64,000 nt of DNA from Comamonadaceae bacterium (GTDB taxonomy: Bacteria; Pseudomonadota; Gammaproteobacteria; Burkholderiales; Burkholderiaceae_C). Each line of letters starts with the position of its first letter. Position 1 is the first letter of the stretch. This document shows positions 22,362 through 33,403 of the stretch, in pieces. Location: assembly GCA_003599455.1 (NCBI GenBank), contig QZKF01000078.1:1-64000 (forward strand), read 5' to 3'. The translations under genes were made by a program, and so were the position numbers. The notes beneath the pieces were generated by a model. That model worked only from the letters and a program-made list of their open reading frames with translations, had not been told where the DNA came from and searched no databases.

Positions 22362-23734
22362 CATTGCTCGGGTGTCGGCGCCGTGAGCCAGGGGCAGACG
22401 GCCCGCGCCTTCAGCGCCCACCCGAACGCCCACCACCACCCCGGCGGCGCGCGCCACCCGGCGGGCCGCCCCGCCCGGCGTCCTGTTCGCGCCGGCGCTG
22501 CAGGGCGTCCTGGCCGATGTAGCCGAACGAGGTCTTCATGGGATCGGGCTGCGCACCGGCGCCACCCTGGCCTTTGCCGCCCGGGGCGCCCGCCCCCTTG
22601 CCGCCACGCGGCTTGGGTCCGCCCGGTGCGCCACCCATGCCGTAGCCGCTGCTGGTGCGGCGGTCGCCGAATCCGGGGCCATCGCCACGGCTGCCCGGCG
22701 GCTTGCCCTGGGTGCGGCCAGCTTTGGCCCCCTGCTTGCCGCGCTGGGCCGGGTGCCGGCCGCCGGGGCGGGGCCCGCGCGGGGCCTCTTCCGAGCTGTC
22801 CGACAGGCCGGCGGCGGCGGTCAGGCGCCCGATGTCGCGCTCGTCGAGTTCCAGCCACACGCCGCGTTTGAGCCCGCGTGGCAGCATCATGGCACCGTAG
22901 CGGATGCGGATCAGGCGGCTGACCGCGTGACCGACGGCCTCGAACATGCGGCGCACCTCGCGGTTGCGGCCTTCGCCGATGGTCACGCGGTACCAGCAGT
23001 TGGCACCCTCGCCGCCGCCGTCTTCGATGGAGGCGAACTGGGCCATGCCGTCGTCAAGCCGCACGCCGTCGAGCAGGCGCTGCTTTTCCTCGTTGGAGAG
23101 TGCGCCCAGCACGCGCACCGCGTACTCGCGCTGCAGGCCGAAGCGCGGGTGCATCAGCCGGTTGGCCAGTTCGCCCGAGTTGGTGAGCAGCAGCAGGCCT
23201 TCGGTGTTGAGGTCGAGCCGACCGACCGACTGCCACTTGCCCTGCATCAGCTTGGGCAGGCGGCGAAACACCGTGGGACGGTTCTGCGGATCATCGTGCG
23301 AGACCACCTCGCCCGCGGGCTTGTGGTACGCCAGCACGCGCGGCGGCGGTGGCGTCATGCGCACCCGCACCGGCTTGCCATTGACCTTGATCACGTCGCC
23401 AAACTGGATGCGCTGGCCGATGTGGGCCGGTTCGCCGTTGACCGAGATACGCCCTTCGAGGATGAGCTGCTCCATCTCGAGCCGCGAGCCCATGCCGGCC
23501 TGCGCCAGCACCTTGTGCAGTTTGGGCGACTCGGCCTGGGGCGCGAGCACGCGCTTGCCGGGCAGCGGCAGATCCTGCTCCTGCGCGGCGTCGAAGGCGC
23601 CGCTGACCACGTCGTCAAAACCCAGGGCGTCGGGATCGGATGCGGGCCGGGGCACGGGTTGCGCGTCCGGAGCGGCGATCGCCTCGGGCGCGGCCGCGCC
23701 GTCGGACGGTTCCTGCGTCGCGTCGGGAGACGGC

Positions 23735-24439
<705 letters not shown>

Positions 24440-24625
24440 GGTGTCAGTCTGTCAAAAACCGGTTAGGGGCGGGAACGGGCCCGTTGCGCTCGCACCGGCG
24501 AGGACGGGAGCGACCGTCGGCTCAGAACGCCGGAGAAGGACCTGTTGCCAGGTGTGGCAAAAACAAGGGGGTTGTGAGGTCAGGGCCCCGACACAGCCGC
24601 GCAGCGGTCGGAAGCAAGGTGGCAT

Positions 24626-25687
24626 TCATTCGAGGAAACCACTGTCCACACGCGCCTCATTGTACCGGAGCCCGCATTCGGCCATGGCGGCCAGCATGTC
24701 CTGGGGCGGCGTGGACCGGAACACCAGCGTCTCGCCGGTGATCGGGTGCCGGAGCTTCAACCGGGCGGCGTGCAGCGCCTGGCGGGTCATGCCCCACAGC
24801 GGGCGGCCGCCGTACAGCGTGTCGCCCACCAGCGGATGGTCGAGCCAGGCCATGTGCACGCGGATCTGGTGGGTGCGCCCGGTGTGCAGCTTGCACGCCA
24901 CCAGGCAGGCCTGGTCCGAGCCCTCGAGCAGGCGCACGGTGGTCTGCGCCGCCTTGCCGGTGCCGCTCTCGGGCCGCACCACCGCCATGCGCAGCCGGTT
25001 GTGCACGTCGCGCCCGATCGGCTGGTCCACGCCCTGCTCCACGAAGCCTTGCCATCGGCCGTGGGCCAGCGCCAGGTACTGGCGGTTCACCTCGCGCGCG
25101 GCGATCGCACGCACCAAGGCCTCGACCGCCTGGCGGGATTTGCCCACCAGCATCAGGCCCGAGGTGTCCTTGTCCAGGCGGTGCACGATGCCGGCGCGCG
25201 GCAGGCTGGCGGCGCCCGTGTGGTGCGCCAGCAGGCCGTTGAGCAGGGTGCCGGTCCAGTGGCCGGCGGCGGGGTGCACCACCAGGCCGGCGGGCTTGTG
25301 GATCACGAGCAGGTCGGCGTCCTCGAACACGATGTCGAGTGCCATGGCCTGCGGCACGAAGGCCTGCGCCTGCTGGGTGGGCCTCAGCTCGACCTCCAGG
25401 CGGTCGCCTGCCGCGATGCGGGCCGCCGGCTTGCGCAAGGCCACGCCGCGCATCACCACGGCACCATCGGCCATGAGCTGCTGCAGGTAGGAACGCGAGA
25501 ACTCGGGGATCAGCTGCGCCAGCGCGCGGTCGATGCGCCAGCCGTGCATGGCTGGCGGTATGTCGCAGATCCGGGTTTCGACATCCAGCGTGAACTCGTC
25601 GATCAGCGCGGCGCCGTCGGCCTCGTGCCCCTGCGCGGAACCTTCTCGCACATCCCCCGTCGATATAATTTGTGATGCCAAACCCAT
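24626..25687 (-). CDS. rluD: 23S rRNA pseudouridine synthase D
   Basis: A 353-residue protein with an N-terminal S4 domain (WRIDRALAQLIPEFSRSYLQ) and the RluA-family catalytic motif HRLDKDTSGL. RluD modifies U1911, U1915 and U1917 in helix 69 of 23S rRNA. It is divergent from bamD, as in many Proteobacteria. The predicted 5' end runs to within 24 bp of bamD and covers bamD's likely -10 box, so the true start may be further downstream. A 186-bp spacer with no recognisable gene separates it from scpB. Confidence 0.92.
   Translation of the reverse strand: MGLASQIISTGDVREGSAQGHEADGAALIDEFTLDVETRICDIPPAMHGWRIDRALAQLIPEFSRSYLQQLMADGAVVMRGVALRKPAARIAAGDRLEVELRPTQQAQAFVPQAMALDIVFEDADLLVIHKPAGLVVHPAAGHWTGTLLNGLLAHHTGAASLPRAGIVHRLDKDTSGLMLVGKSRQAVEALVRAIAAREVNRQYLALAHGRWQGFVEQGVDQPIGRDVHNRLRMAVVRPESGTGKAAQTTVRLLEGSDQACLVACKLHTGRTHQIRVHMAWLDHPLVGDTLYGGRPLWGMTRQALHAARLKLRHPITGETLVFRSTPPQDMLAAMAECGLRYNEARVDSGFLE
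25664..25669 (+). promoter_or_regulatory. candidate -10 box for bamD
   Basis: An exact TATAAT sits 42 bases before the GTG start of bamD. No convincing -35 hexamer is visible 16-18 bases upstream. The box lies inside the annotated 5' end of the divergent rluD gene. Confidence 0.5.
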
Positions 25688-25710
25688 TGTCCCGTTGTAA
25701 AGGTGCGCCC

Positions 25711-26517
25711 GTGAAATTGACGTTCAGATTATCGGCTGTGCCATGGTGTGTGTTGCTCTCGGCGCTGGCGCTGGGCGCTTGCAGCACGAAACCCGTGGAC
25801 GAGACCGCCGGCTGGAGCCCGAACCGCATCTACAGCGAAGCGACCGAGGAGCGCGCGGCCGGCAACTTCGAAAAGTCGGTGACGCTGCTGGAAAAGCTCG
25901 AAGGACGCGCTGCCGGTACCCCTCTGGCCCAGCAGGCCCAGCTCGACAAGGCCTATACGCACTACAAGGCCGGCGAGCCGCCCCAGGCGCTGGCGGCCAT
26001 TGACCGCTTCCAGAAACTGCACCCCGCCAGCCCGGCGATGGACTACGCGCTGTACCTCAAGGGGCTGGTGAACTTCAACGACAACCTCGGCATCTTCGGT
26101 TCGCTGGCGCGCCAGGACCTGTCGGAGCGCGACCAGAAGGCCGCCAAGGAATCGTTCGAGTCGTTCCGTGAGCTCGTCACGCGCTTCCCGGACTCGCGCT
26201 ACACCCCCGATGCGCGCAGCCGCATGACCTACATCGTGAACTCCCTGGCGCAGTACGAGGTGCACGTGGCGCGCTACTACCACAGCCGGGGCGCCTACGT
26301 GGCCGCCATCAACCGCGCCCAGACCGCGCTGACCGACTACACCGACGCGCCCGCGCTCGAGGAAGCGCTGTTCATCATGCTGCGCTCCTACGAGGCGCTG
26401 GGCATGACGCAACTGCGCGACGACACGCGCCGCGTGATGCAGGCCAGCTACCCGCAAAGCGAGTACCTGAGCAAGGGCTTCAAGTCGGTGGACAGCCCGT
26501 GGTGGAAGGTCTGGTAA
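25711..26517 (+). CDS. bamD: outer membrane protein assembly factor BamD
   Basis: A 268-residue lipoprotein. The signal MKLTFRLSAVPWCVLLSALA leads to the lipobox LGAC (Cys24), and five TPR units follow, as in BamD (ComL). BamD is the essential lipoprotein partner of BamA in outer-membrane protein insertion. A GTG start is chosen because AAAGG lies about 8 bases upstream and the signal sequence begins there. The 3' end overlaps the convergent helicase gene by 38 bp. It is divergent from rluD, the usual arrangement. Confidence 0.94.
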   Translation: MKLTFRLSAVPWCVLLSALALGACSTKPVDETAGWSPNRIYSEATEERAAGNFEKSVTLLEKLEGRAAGTPLAQQAQLDKAYTHYKAGEPPQALAAIDRFQKLHPASPAMDYALYLKGLVNFNDNLGIFGSLARQDLSERDQKAAKESFESFRELVTRFPDSRYTPDARSRMTYIVNSLAQYEVHVARYYHSRGAYVAAINRAQTALTDYTDAPALEEALFIMLRSYEALGMTQLRDDTRRVMQASYPQSEYLSKGFKSVDSPWWKVW

Positions 26518-28525
26518 GCACCAGCGCATCGAGCGCCGCGGCCATGTCGGCCTCGTCCACCAGCCGGCGCATGTCCGGCAGCACCGCGAGCAGGCGGTTG
26601 CCGTAAGAGCGGGTGAGCAGGCGCCGGTCGCCGATCACCAGCACGCCGCGGTCGGTCTCAGAGCGAATCAGACGCCCCGCGCCCTGCTTCAGCGCCATCG
26701 CGGCTTCGGGCAGATGGACCTCGTTGAACGCGCTCATGCCTGCCGCCTCCATCCGCTGCGCACGCGCGGCCATCAGGGGATCGTCGGGTGGTGCAAACGG
26801 CAGCTTGTCGATCACCAGCAGCTGCAGGACGTCGCCGGCCAGGTCCACGCCCTCCCAGAAGGAAGCCGACGCGACCAGCACGGTGGCCTCGGTCGCGCCG
26901 CGAAAACGCGCCAGCAGCGCACGCCTGGACCCACGGCCCTGCGCGAGCACCCGCAGCGGCGCGCAACGGCCCTGCGCCACCAACCCTTCCAGATGGTCTG
27001 CCATGCGCGCCGCGGCCCGCAGCGTCGTGGTCAGCACCAGCGTACGGCCGCCCAGCCGTGAGGCCCAGCGCGCCACGGCATCGGCCAGGGCCGGCGTGTG
27101 CGCGGCGTCGCCCGGTTCGGGAAGATCGTCCGGCACGTACAGGGCGGCCTGGGCCACGTGGTCGAACGGGCTGGGTACGCGCAGCGTGCGCAGGCCGGGC
27201 AGCACATCGAGGCCCAGGCCGCGGGTGAACCAGCCCAGCGTGTCGTCGCTGCCCAGGGTGGCGGACGAAAAGATCCAGCTGCGTCCGTCGGAGGGCCCGT
27301 CCTTCAGCAGCGCCTGGAACAGAGCCGAACTGTCGGGCGGCGCGCACACCACGCGCCAGTGGTGGCGCTCGCCCCACTCCATCCAGCGCACGGCATCGGG
27401 CTGCGAAGGCGCCGCCATGGCGGGCGCCATGCCCGCCCACACTACGCGCAGGGCCTGCACACGATTCTGCAGCCGCTCCAGTTCGGCGGCCGCCTGGGCC
27501 GTGGCCAGCAGGGCCTCCTGCACCGCGAGCAGCGCCTGTGCCAGACCCGCCGACGCGTGCGCCCAGGCCGCGGCATCCACACCTTCCGGCGCTGCGCCCG
27601 GCCAACGGCTGCGCGCACCACCGGATGCGGTCTGTCGCGGCAGGGACGCGATGGCGCGTGTGGCCTGCTCGATCCCCAGCGCCAGATGCGCCCAGGGCCT
27701 CTGGCCACGCGCCCAACGTGGCCCCTGCGAAGCGAGGTCGCGCGCCAGCTCGCGCAACTGACCCGCGCCCACGGAGCGGCCCAGGAAGGGGATGCCGGTG
27801 TCGTTCAACACATGGGCCTCGTCGAACACGACCACGTCGGCGCGCGGCAGCAGGGTGGCCACGCCCGACTCCTGCAGCAACTGGTCGGCAAAGAACAGGT
27901 GGTGGTTGATCACCACCCAGTCGGCCTGCAAGGCTTCGCCGCGCGCGCGGTTGACGTGGCAGTCATCGTGGCGCGGACAACTCGCGCCCAGGCAGTTGTC
28001 GCGCGTGGAGGTGACCAGCGGACGCAGGGGCGAGCGCTCGTCGAGCGCCTCCAGTTCCGCGAGGTCACCGCTGCGCGACTGTGTCGCCCAGCGCAGCACC
28101 TGTGCCAGCCCGGCGGCAATCGCCGGGTCGCGCGGCCCCACAGCGGCCGGGCCGTGCAGCGCCTGCTCCAGCCGGTGCAGGCACACGTAGCTCGACCGTC
28201 CCTTGAGCAAGGCCGCCCGCACCGGCAGGCCCAGGGCGCGGGCAACAGCGGGGATGTCGCGCGCGAACAGCTGGTCCTGCAGGGCCTGGGTGGCGGTCGA
28301 CAAAAGGGCGCGCCGCCCGCTCAGCAGCACCGGCACGAGGTAGGCGAAGGTCTTGCCCACGCCGGTGCCCGCCTCGACGGCCAGGCGGTCGCCCGCTTCT
28401 ATGGCGCGTGCGACGGCACCGGCCATGTCCAGTTGTCCCTCGCGCGAACGCAGGTCGCCGTGCGCGCGCGCCAGCGGTCCGCCGGCGGCAAAGGCCGCCC
28501 TCACCCCGGTTTCCAGTTCGTTCAA
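26480..28525 (-). CDS. DinG/YoaA-family ATP-dependent DNA helicase
   Basis: About 681 residues of an XPD-like superfamily 2 helicase. Walker A is GTGVGKT, the Walker B box is DEAH, and a four-Cys iron-sulfur region is visible (YVCLHRLE, then NCLGASCPRHDDC). C-terminal motif VI is QGAGRLIRS. Members unwind R-loops, D-loops and damaged forks; the length is closer to YoaA/DinG than to RecQ. The start is uncertain: TTG at 28525 follows GGAGG by 4 bases, and GTG at 28564 is an alternative. It converges on bamD and is divergent from the PP2C gene. Confidence 0.88.
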   Translation of the reverse strand: MNELETGVRAAFAAGGPLARAHGDLRSREGQLDMAGAVARAIEAGDRLAVEAGTGVGKTFAYLVPVLLSGRRALLSTATQALQDQLFARDIPAVARALGLPVRAALLKGRSSYVCLHRLEQALHGPAAVGPRDPAIAAGLAQVLRWATQSRSGDLAELEALDERSPLRPLVTSTRDNCLGASCPRHDDCHVNRARGEALQADWVVINHHLFFADQLLQESGVATLLPRADVVVFDEAHVLNDTGIPFLGRSVGAGQLRELARDLASQGPRWARGQRPWAHLALGIEQATRAIASLPRQTASGGARSRWPGAAPEGVDAAAWAHASAGLAQALLAVQEALLATAQAAAELERLQNRVQALRVVWAGMAPAMAAPSQPDAVRWMEWGERHHWRVVCAPPDSSALFQALLKDGPSDGRSWIFSSATLGSDDTLGWFTRGLGLDVLPGLRTLRVPSPFDHVAQAALYVPDDLPEPGDAAHTPALADAVARWASRLGGRTLVLTTTLRAAARMADHLEGLVAQGRCAPLRVLAQGRGSRRALLARFRGATEATVLVASASFWEGVDLAGDVLQLLVIDKLPFAPPDDPLMAARAQRMEAAGMSAFNEVHLPEAAMALKQGAGRLIRSETDRGVLVIGDRRLLTRSYGNRLLAVLPDMRRLVDEADMAAALDALVLTRPSTTGCPPT

Positions 28526-28689
28526 GCCACCTCCGTCATGCGCCAGGCACCGTTGAGCAGGCACTTGGCGCCGAATGGCGGCCCGGCGCGCAGGGGTTCA
28601 CGGTTTCGGCGGGAGCCAGGGTGTGCGCAGCGCATAAATGGATACCATTGCACCCACTTCCCCACCCGCACAGAACGCCCAGAACATTC

Positions 28690-29448
28690 ATGTCCAAAGG
28701 CTACCGCATCCAGGCGTCCACCGGCATCCACCGGGGTGACCGCGACTACCAGCAGGACCAGGTCTGCCTGTTGCACCATCCGCGCCACAGCAGTTGCCTG
28801 CTCGCGGTGCTGGCCGACGGCATGGGTGGGCGCAGCGGCGGGCGCAAGGCGTCCGACCAGGTCATGCTCACGGCGCGGCAGCTGTTCGAGCGCTACGACC
28901 CCGACACCGACGACGCGGCCTCCCTGCTGCGCCAGATCGTGGAAGAGTCGCACCTGGTCATCAAACTGACGGCGGTGTCGGCCGAGCAGGAACCGCACAG
29001 CACCATCGCCGCGTTTCTGGTCAACCCCGGCGGCGACAGCCACTGGGTGCACGCGGGCGACTCGCGCATCTACCACTTCCGCAACGGCAGGATGGTGTTC
29101 CGCACGATGGACCATTCCTATGTGCAGACCCTGGTCAACCAGGGCGAGATCAGCGAGGAAGAGGCCCTCGACCACCCGCACGCCAACATCCTCATGGGCT
29201 GCCTGGGCACCGAGAACGACCCGCCGGTGGACATCCACGTGGTGCCCCAGCTGCACCCGGGCGACGCCATCATGGCGTGCAGCGACGGGGTCTGGCACTA
29301 CTTCACCCCGGAAGAACTCTCCAGCACCATCGCGATGCTCTCGCCGCGCGAAGCCTGCGAGTTCCTGATCCAGAAGGCGCGCTCGCGCGCCAAGGGCATG
29401 GGCGACAACCTGTCGCTCACGATCGTGAAACTCGATCCCCTGGGTTAG
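28690..29448 (+). CDS. PP2C-family serine/threonine phosphatase
   Basis: A 252-residue protein with the metal-binding acidic motifs of PPM/PP2C phosphatases: GDRDYQQDQ near the N-terminus, LADGMGG, HAGDSRIY, and a C-terminal CSDGVW and GDNLSL. It is soluble, with no membrane segment or extra sensor domain. It probably dephosphorylates Ser/Thr-phosphorylated proteins, but no Hanks-type kinase is encoded nearby, so its partner is unknown. The start MSKGYRIQAST lies 164 bp from the divergent helicase. It is convergent with zapE at 2-bp distance. Confidence 0.88.
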   Translation: MSKGYRIQASTGIHRGDRDYQQDQVCLLHHPRHSSCLLAVLADGMGGRSGGRKASDQVMLTARQLFERYDPDTDDAASLLRQIVEESHLVIKLTAVSAEQEPHSTIAAFLVNPGGDSHWVHAGDSRIYHFRNGRMVFRTMDHSYVQTLVNQGEISEEEALDHPHANILMGCLGTENDPPVDIHVVPQLHPGDAIMACSDGVWHYFTPEELSSTIAMLSPREACEFLIQKARSRAKGMGDNLSLTIVKLDPLG

Positions 29449-29450
29449 TT

Positions 29451-30548
29451 TCAAGTCAGCCCGGTGTCCACCAGCCGGTGCTCCAGCGCAAGAAACTCCT
29501 GCGACTGCATCTCGGTCAGGCGCGAGACCGTGCGCGGAAATTCGTGCGACATCGGGCCCTCGACGTAGAGTTCTTCGGGTGGCACGGCGGCCGACATCAC
29601 CAGCTTGACGCGGCGGTCGTACAGCACATCGATCAGCCAGGTGAAGCGCCGCGCCTCCGACGCCTGGCGCACCGACATCTGCGGCACATTCGACAGCAGC
29701 AGGGTGTGGAACTGGGTCGCGATCTCCAGGTAGTCGTTCTGTGAACGTGGTCCGCCACACAGCGTGCGGAAATCGAACCAGATCACGCCCCCAGCCCGGC
29801 GCACGGCCTGGATGTTGCGCGCCTCGATGTGCATCACGGAGTCCTGGTCGCCCACCTCGGCCAGCTCGGCGAACGTGGCCTCCATCGCTGCGTCGGCCTG
29901 CGGCCCCAGCGGGCAGTGGTAGAGCTGGATGTGGTTGAGCGTGCGCTGGCGGTAGTCGGTGCCGTTGTCCACGCTGAGCACCTCCAGCCGCTGCTTGAGC
30001 AGTTCGATCGCAGGCAGGATGCGATCGCGGTGCAGGCCATCGGGGTAGAGATCGTCGGGGTGGAAGTTGGACGTGGTGACAAAGCCCACACCCGCCTTGA
30101 ACAGCGCGTCCAGCAGGCGGTGCAGGATCATCGCGTCGGTCACGTCGGCCACGTGGAACTCGTCGAAGCAGATCAGCTTGTAGCGTTTGGCGATGCGCGC
30201 GCCCAGTTCATCGAGCGGGTTGACCGTGCCCTGCAGCTCGCGCAGCTCGCGGTGCACCTCGCGCATGAACTCGTGGAAATGCAACCGCGTCTTGCGCCGC
30301 AGCGGCACCGCCTCGAAGAAGCACTCCATGAGGAAGCTCTTGCCCCGCCCCACGCCGCCGTGCATGTAGACGCCGCGCGGGATCTCCGGGTTGACGAAGA
30401 GCTTCTTGAGCGAGTTCGAGCGCCGCTGCTTGTAGAGAGCCCACTCCGACGCGCAGCGTTCCAGCGCGTCCACGGCGCGTTCCTGCGCCGGGTCCGACGT
30501 GTAGCCGCGCTCCTTGAGCGCGGCTTCGTAGGTGCTGCGGACGCTCAA
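29451..30548 (-). CDS. zapE: cell division protein ZapE (AFG1-like ATPase)
   Basis: A 365-residue P-loop ATPase with Walker A GGVGRGKS and Walker B ICFDEFH, characteristic of the AFG1/ZapE family. ZapE interacts with FtsZ and is needed for division under stress. The start is TTG (MSVRSTYEAAL) with a poor ribosome binding site; no better start is in frame. It follows the 2-oxoglutarate dehydrogenase E3 gene by 13 bp, so it is probably the last gene of the sucA-sucB-lpd transcript. Confidence 0.9.
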   Translation of the reverse strand: MSVRSTYEAALKERGYTSDPAQERAVDALERCASEWALYKQRRSNSLKKLFVNPEIPRGVYMHGGVGRGKSFLMECFFEAVPLRRKTRLHFHEFMREVHRELRELQGTVNPLDELGARIAKRYKLICFDEFHVADVTDAMILHRLLDALFKAGVGFVTTSNFHPDDLYPDGLHRDRILPAIELLKQRLEVLSVDNGTDYRQRTLNHIQLYHCPLGPQADAAMEATFAELAEVGDQDSVMHIEARNIQAVRRAGGVIWFDFRTLCGGPRSQNDYLEIATQFHTLLLSNVPQMSVRQASEARRFTWLIDVLYDRRVKLVMSAAVPPEELYVEGPMSHEFPRTVSRLTEMQSQEFLALEHRLVDTGLT

Positions 30549-30561
30549 GAGAAGCGCCGCG

Positions 30562-31989
30562 TCAGAAGTTCAGCGTGCGCTTGTCGACTGCAAGCGCGGC
30601 TTCTTTCGTCGCCTCCGACAGCGAGGGGTGCGCGTGGCAGATGCGCGCGATGTCTTCGGCGCTGGCCTTGAACTCCATCGCCACCACGGCCTCGGCGATC
30701 AACTCGCTGGCCATCGGGCCCACGATGTGAACGCCCAGGATCTCGTCGGTGACGGCGTCGGCCAGGAACTTCACCATGCCGGTGGTGTCGCCGAGCGCGC
30801 GCGCGCGGCCGTTGGCCAGGAACGGGAAGGTGCCGGCCTTGTAGGCGGCGCCACGCGCCTTGAGCTGCTGCTCGGTCTCGCCCACCCAGGCGATTTCCGG
30901 GCTGGTGTAGATGACCCAGGGAATGGTGTTGAAGTTGACGTGGCCGTGCTGGCCCGCGATGCGCTCGGCCACCGCCACGCCCTCTTCTTCTGCCTTGTGC
31001 GCCAGCATCGGGCCGCGCACCACGTCGCCCACCGCCCACACGCCCTTGAGGCTGGTGCGGCACTCGGCGTCGACCACGATGGCGCCACGCTCGTCGAGCT
31101 GCAGGCCCACGGCTTCGGCGTTGAGGCCGATGGTATTGGGCACGCGGCCGATGGAGACGATCAGCTTGTCGGCATCGAGGCTCTGCGCCTCGCCCTTGGC
31201 GTTGGTGTAGGCCACGCTCACACCCTTCTTGCCGGTCTTGACCTCGCCGACCTTCACGCCCAGCTCGATCTTCAGGCCCTGCTTGTCGAAAGCCTTCTTG
31301 GCTTCCTTGGCGATCTGCTCGTCGACCGCGCCCAGGAAGGTGGGCAGGCCTTCGAGGATGGTCACGTCCGAGCCCAGCCGGCGCCAGACCGAGCCCATCT
31401 CCAGGCCGATCACGCCGGAGCCGATCAGCACCAGCTTTTTGGGCACCGCGCCGATGCGCAGCGCGCCGTCGTTGGACAGCACGGTCTCTTCGTCGAACGG
31501 CACGCCGGGCAGCGCGCGCGCGTTGGAACCCGTGGCCACGATGATCTGCTGGCCGGTGACGAGCTCTTCCGTGGCGCCCGACACCTGGATCTCATAGCCG
31601 GCTTCGCTCGCCTTGACGAACGAACCCCGGCCGTGGAAGAAGCTGACCTTGTTCTTCTTGAACAGGTACAGGATGCCGTCGTTGTTCTGCTTCACCACCG
31701 TGTCCTTGCGGCCGATCATCCTGGCGATGTCGATCTTCACGTTGGTGGCGCTGATGCCGTGGTCGGCGAAGTGGTGGTTGGCGTGGTCGAAGTGCTCGGA
31801 CGACTGCAGCAGCGCCTTGCTGGGAATGCAACCGATGTTGGTGCAGGTGCCACCCGGTGCCGGGCCGCCTGCGGCGTTCTTCCACTCGTCGATGCAGGCC
31901 ACCTTGAAGCCGAGCTGGGCCGCGCGGATGGCGGCGATGTAGCCACCGGGGCCGCCGCCGATCACGACGACGTCAAATGCTTGAGACAT
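30562..31989 (-). CDS. lpdA: dihydrolipoyl dehydrogenase (E3) of the 2-oxoglutarate dehydrogenase complex
   Basis: A 475-residue flavoprotein disulfide reductase without a lipoyl domain. The FAD-binding GGGPGGYIAA is at the N-terminus, the redox-active disulfide is CTNIGC within GGTCTNIGCIPSK, and the active-site His-Glu pair occurs in HAHPSLSE. It reoxidises dihydrolipoyl groups of SucB with NAD+. It lies behind sucB in the same operon; a strong hairpin fills the 62-bp spacer. A second E3 with a lipoyl domain is encoded in the pyruvate dehydrogenase operon. Confidence 0.95.
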   Translation of the reverse strand: MSQAFDVVVIGGGPGGYIAAIRAAQLGFKVACIDEWKNAAGGPAPGGTCTNIGCIPSKALLQSSEHFDHANHHFADHGISATNVKIDIARMIGRKDTVVKQNNDGILYLFKKNKVSFFHGRGSFVKASEAGYEIQVSGATEELVTGQQIIVATGSNARALPGVPFDEETVLSNDGALRIGAVPKKLVLIGSGVIGLEMGSVWRRLGSDVTILEGLPTFLGAVDEQIAKEAKKAFDKQGLKIELGVKVGEVKTGKKGVSVAYTNAKGEAQSLDADKLIVSIGRVPNTIGLNAEAVGLQLDERGAIVVDAECRTSLKGVWAVGDVVRGPMLAHKAEEEGVAVAERIAGQHGHVNFNTIPWVIYTSPEIAWVGETEQQLKARGAAYKAGTFPFLANGRARALGDTTGMVKFLADAVTDEILGVHIVGPMASELIAEAVVAMEFKASAEDIARICHAHPSLSEATKEAALAVDKRTLNF

Positions 31990-32011
31990 GTTGTTTTCCT
32001 GAATTCAAAGG

Positions 32012-32037
32012 GCCAACGCCCCTGGCGGGGCGTTGGC
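32012..32037. other. 11-bp perfect hairpin between sucB and lpd
   Basis: Arms GCCAACGCCCC and GGGGCGTTGGC flank a 4-base loop. In the transcribed direction it begins 14 bases after the sucB stop and is followed by CCCTTTGAATTC, without a real U-tract. It is therefore more likely an intercistronic stabiliser, processing stem or partial attenuator than a full terminator. Confidence 0.65.
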
Positions 32038-32051
32038 AAGCGAGGTGCGGA

Positions 32052-33314
<1,263 letters not shown>

Positions 33315-33359
33315 GTGTGTTCTACCTGGTATTTTTCAGAGTGCACCCGACGGGCCGGG

Positions 33360-33381
33360 TCCCGGACATCAGCATCCGGGA
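33360..33381. other. hairpin between sucA and sucB
   Basis: Arms TCCCGGA and TCCGGGA surround an 8-base loop in the 89-bp sucA-sucB spacer; neighbouring GC-rich bases offer alternative pairings. No U-tract follows. Together with the sucB-lpd stem, it means that both junctions of this operon carry hairpins. Confidence 0.45.
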
Positions 33382-33403
33382 GCCGGGCGCGGGTCGGTGC
33401 GGT

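Noticed and set aside
24450..24455. Exact TTGACA on the minus strand before scpB
   Set aside because: It is only about 10 bases from the scpB ATG, so the -10 and transcript start would fall inside the coding region. It is probably a chance match.
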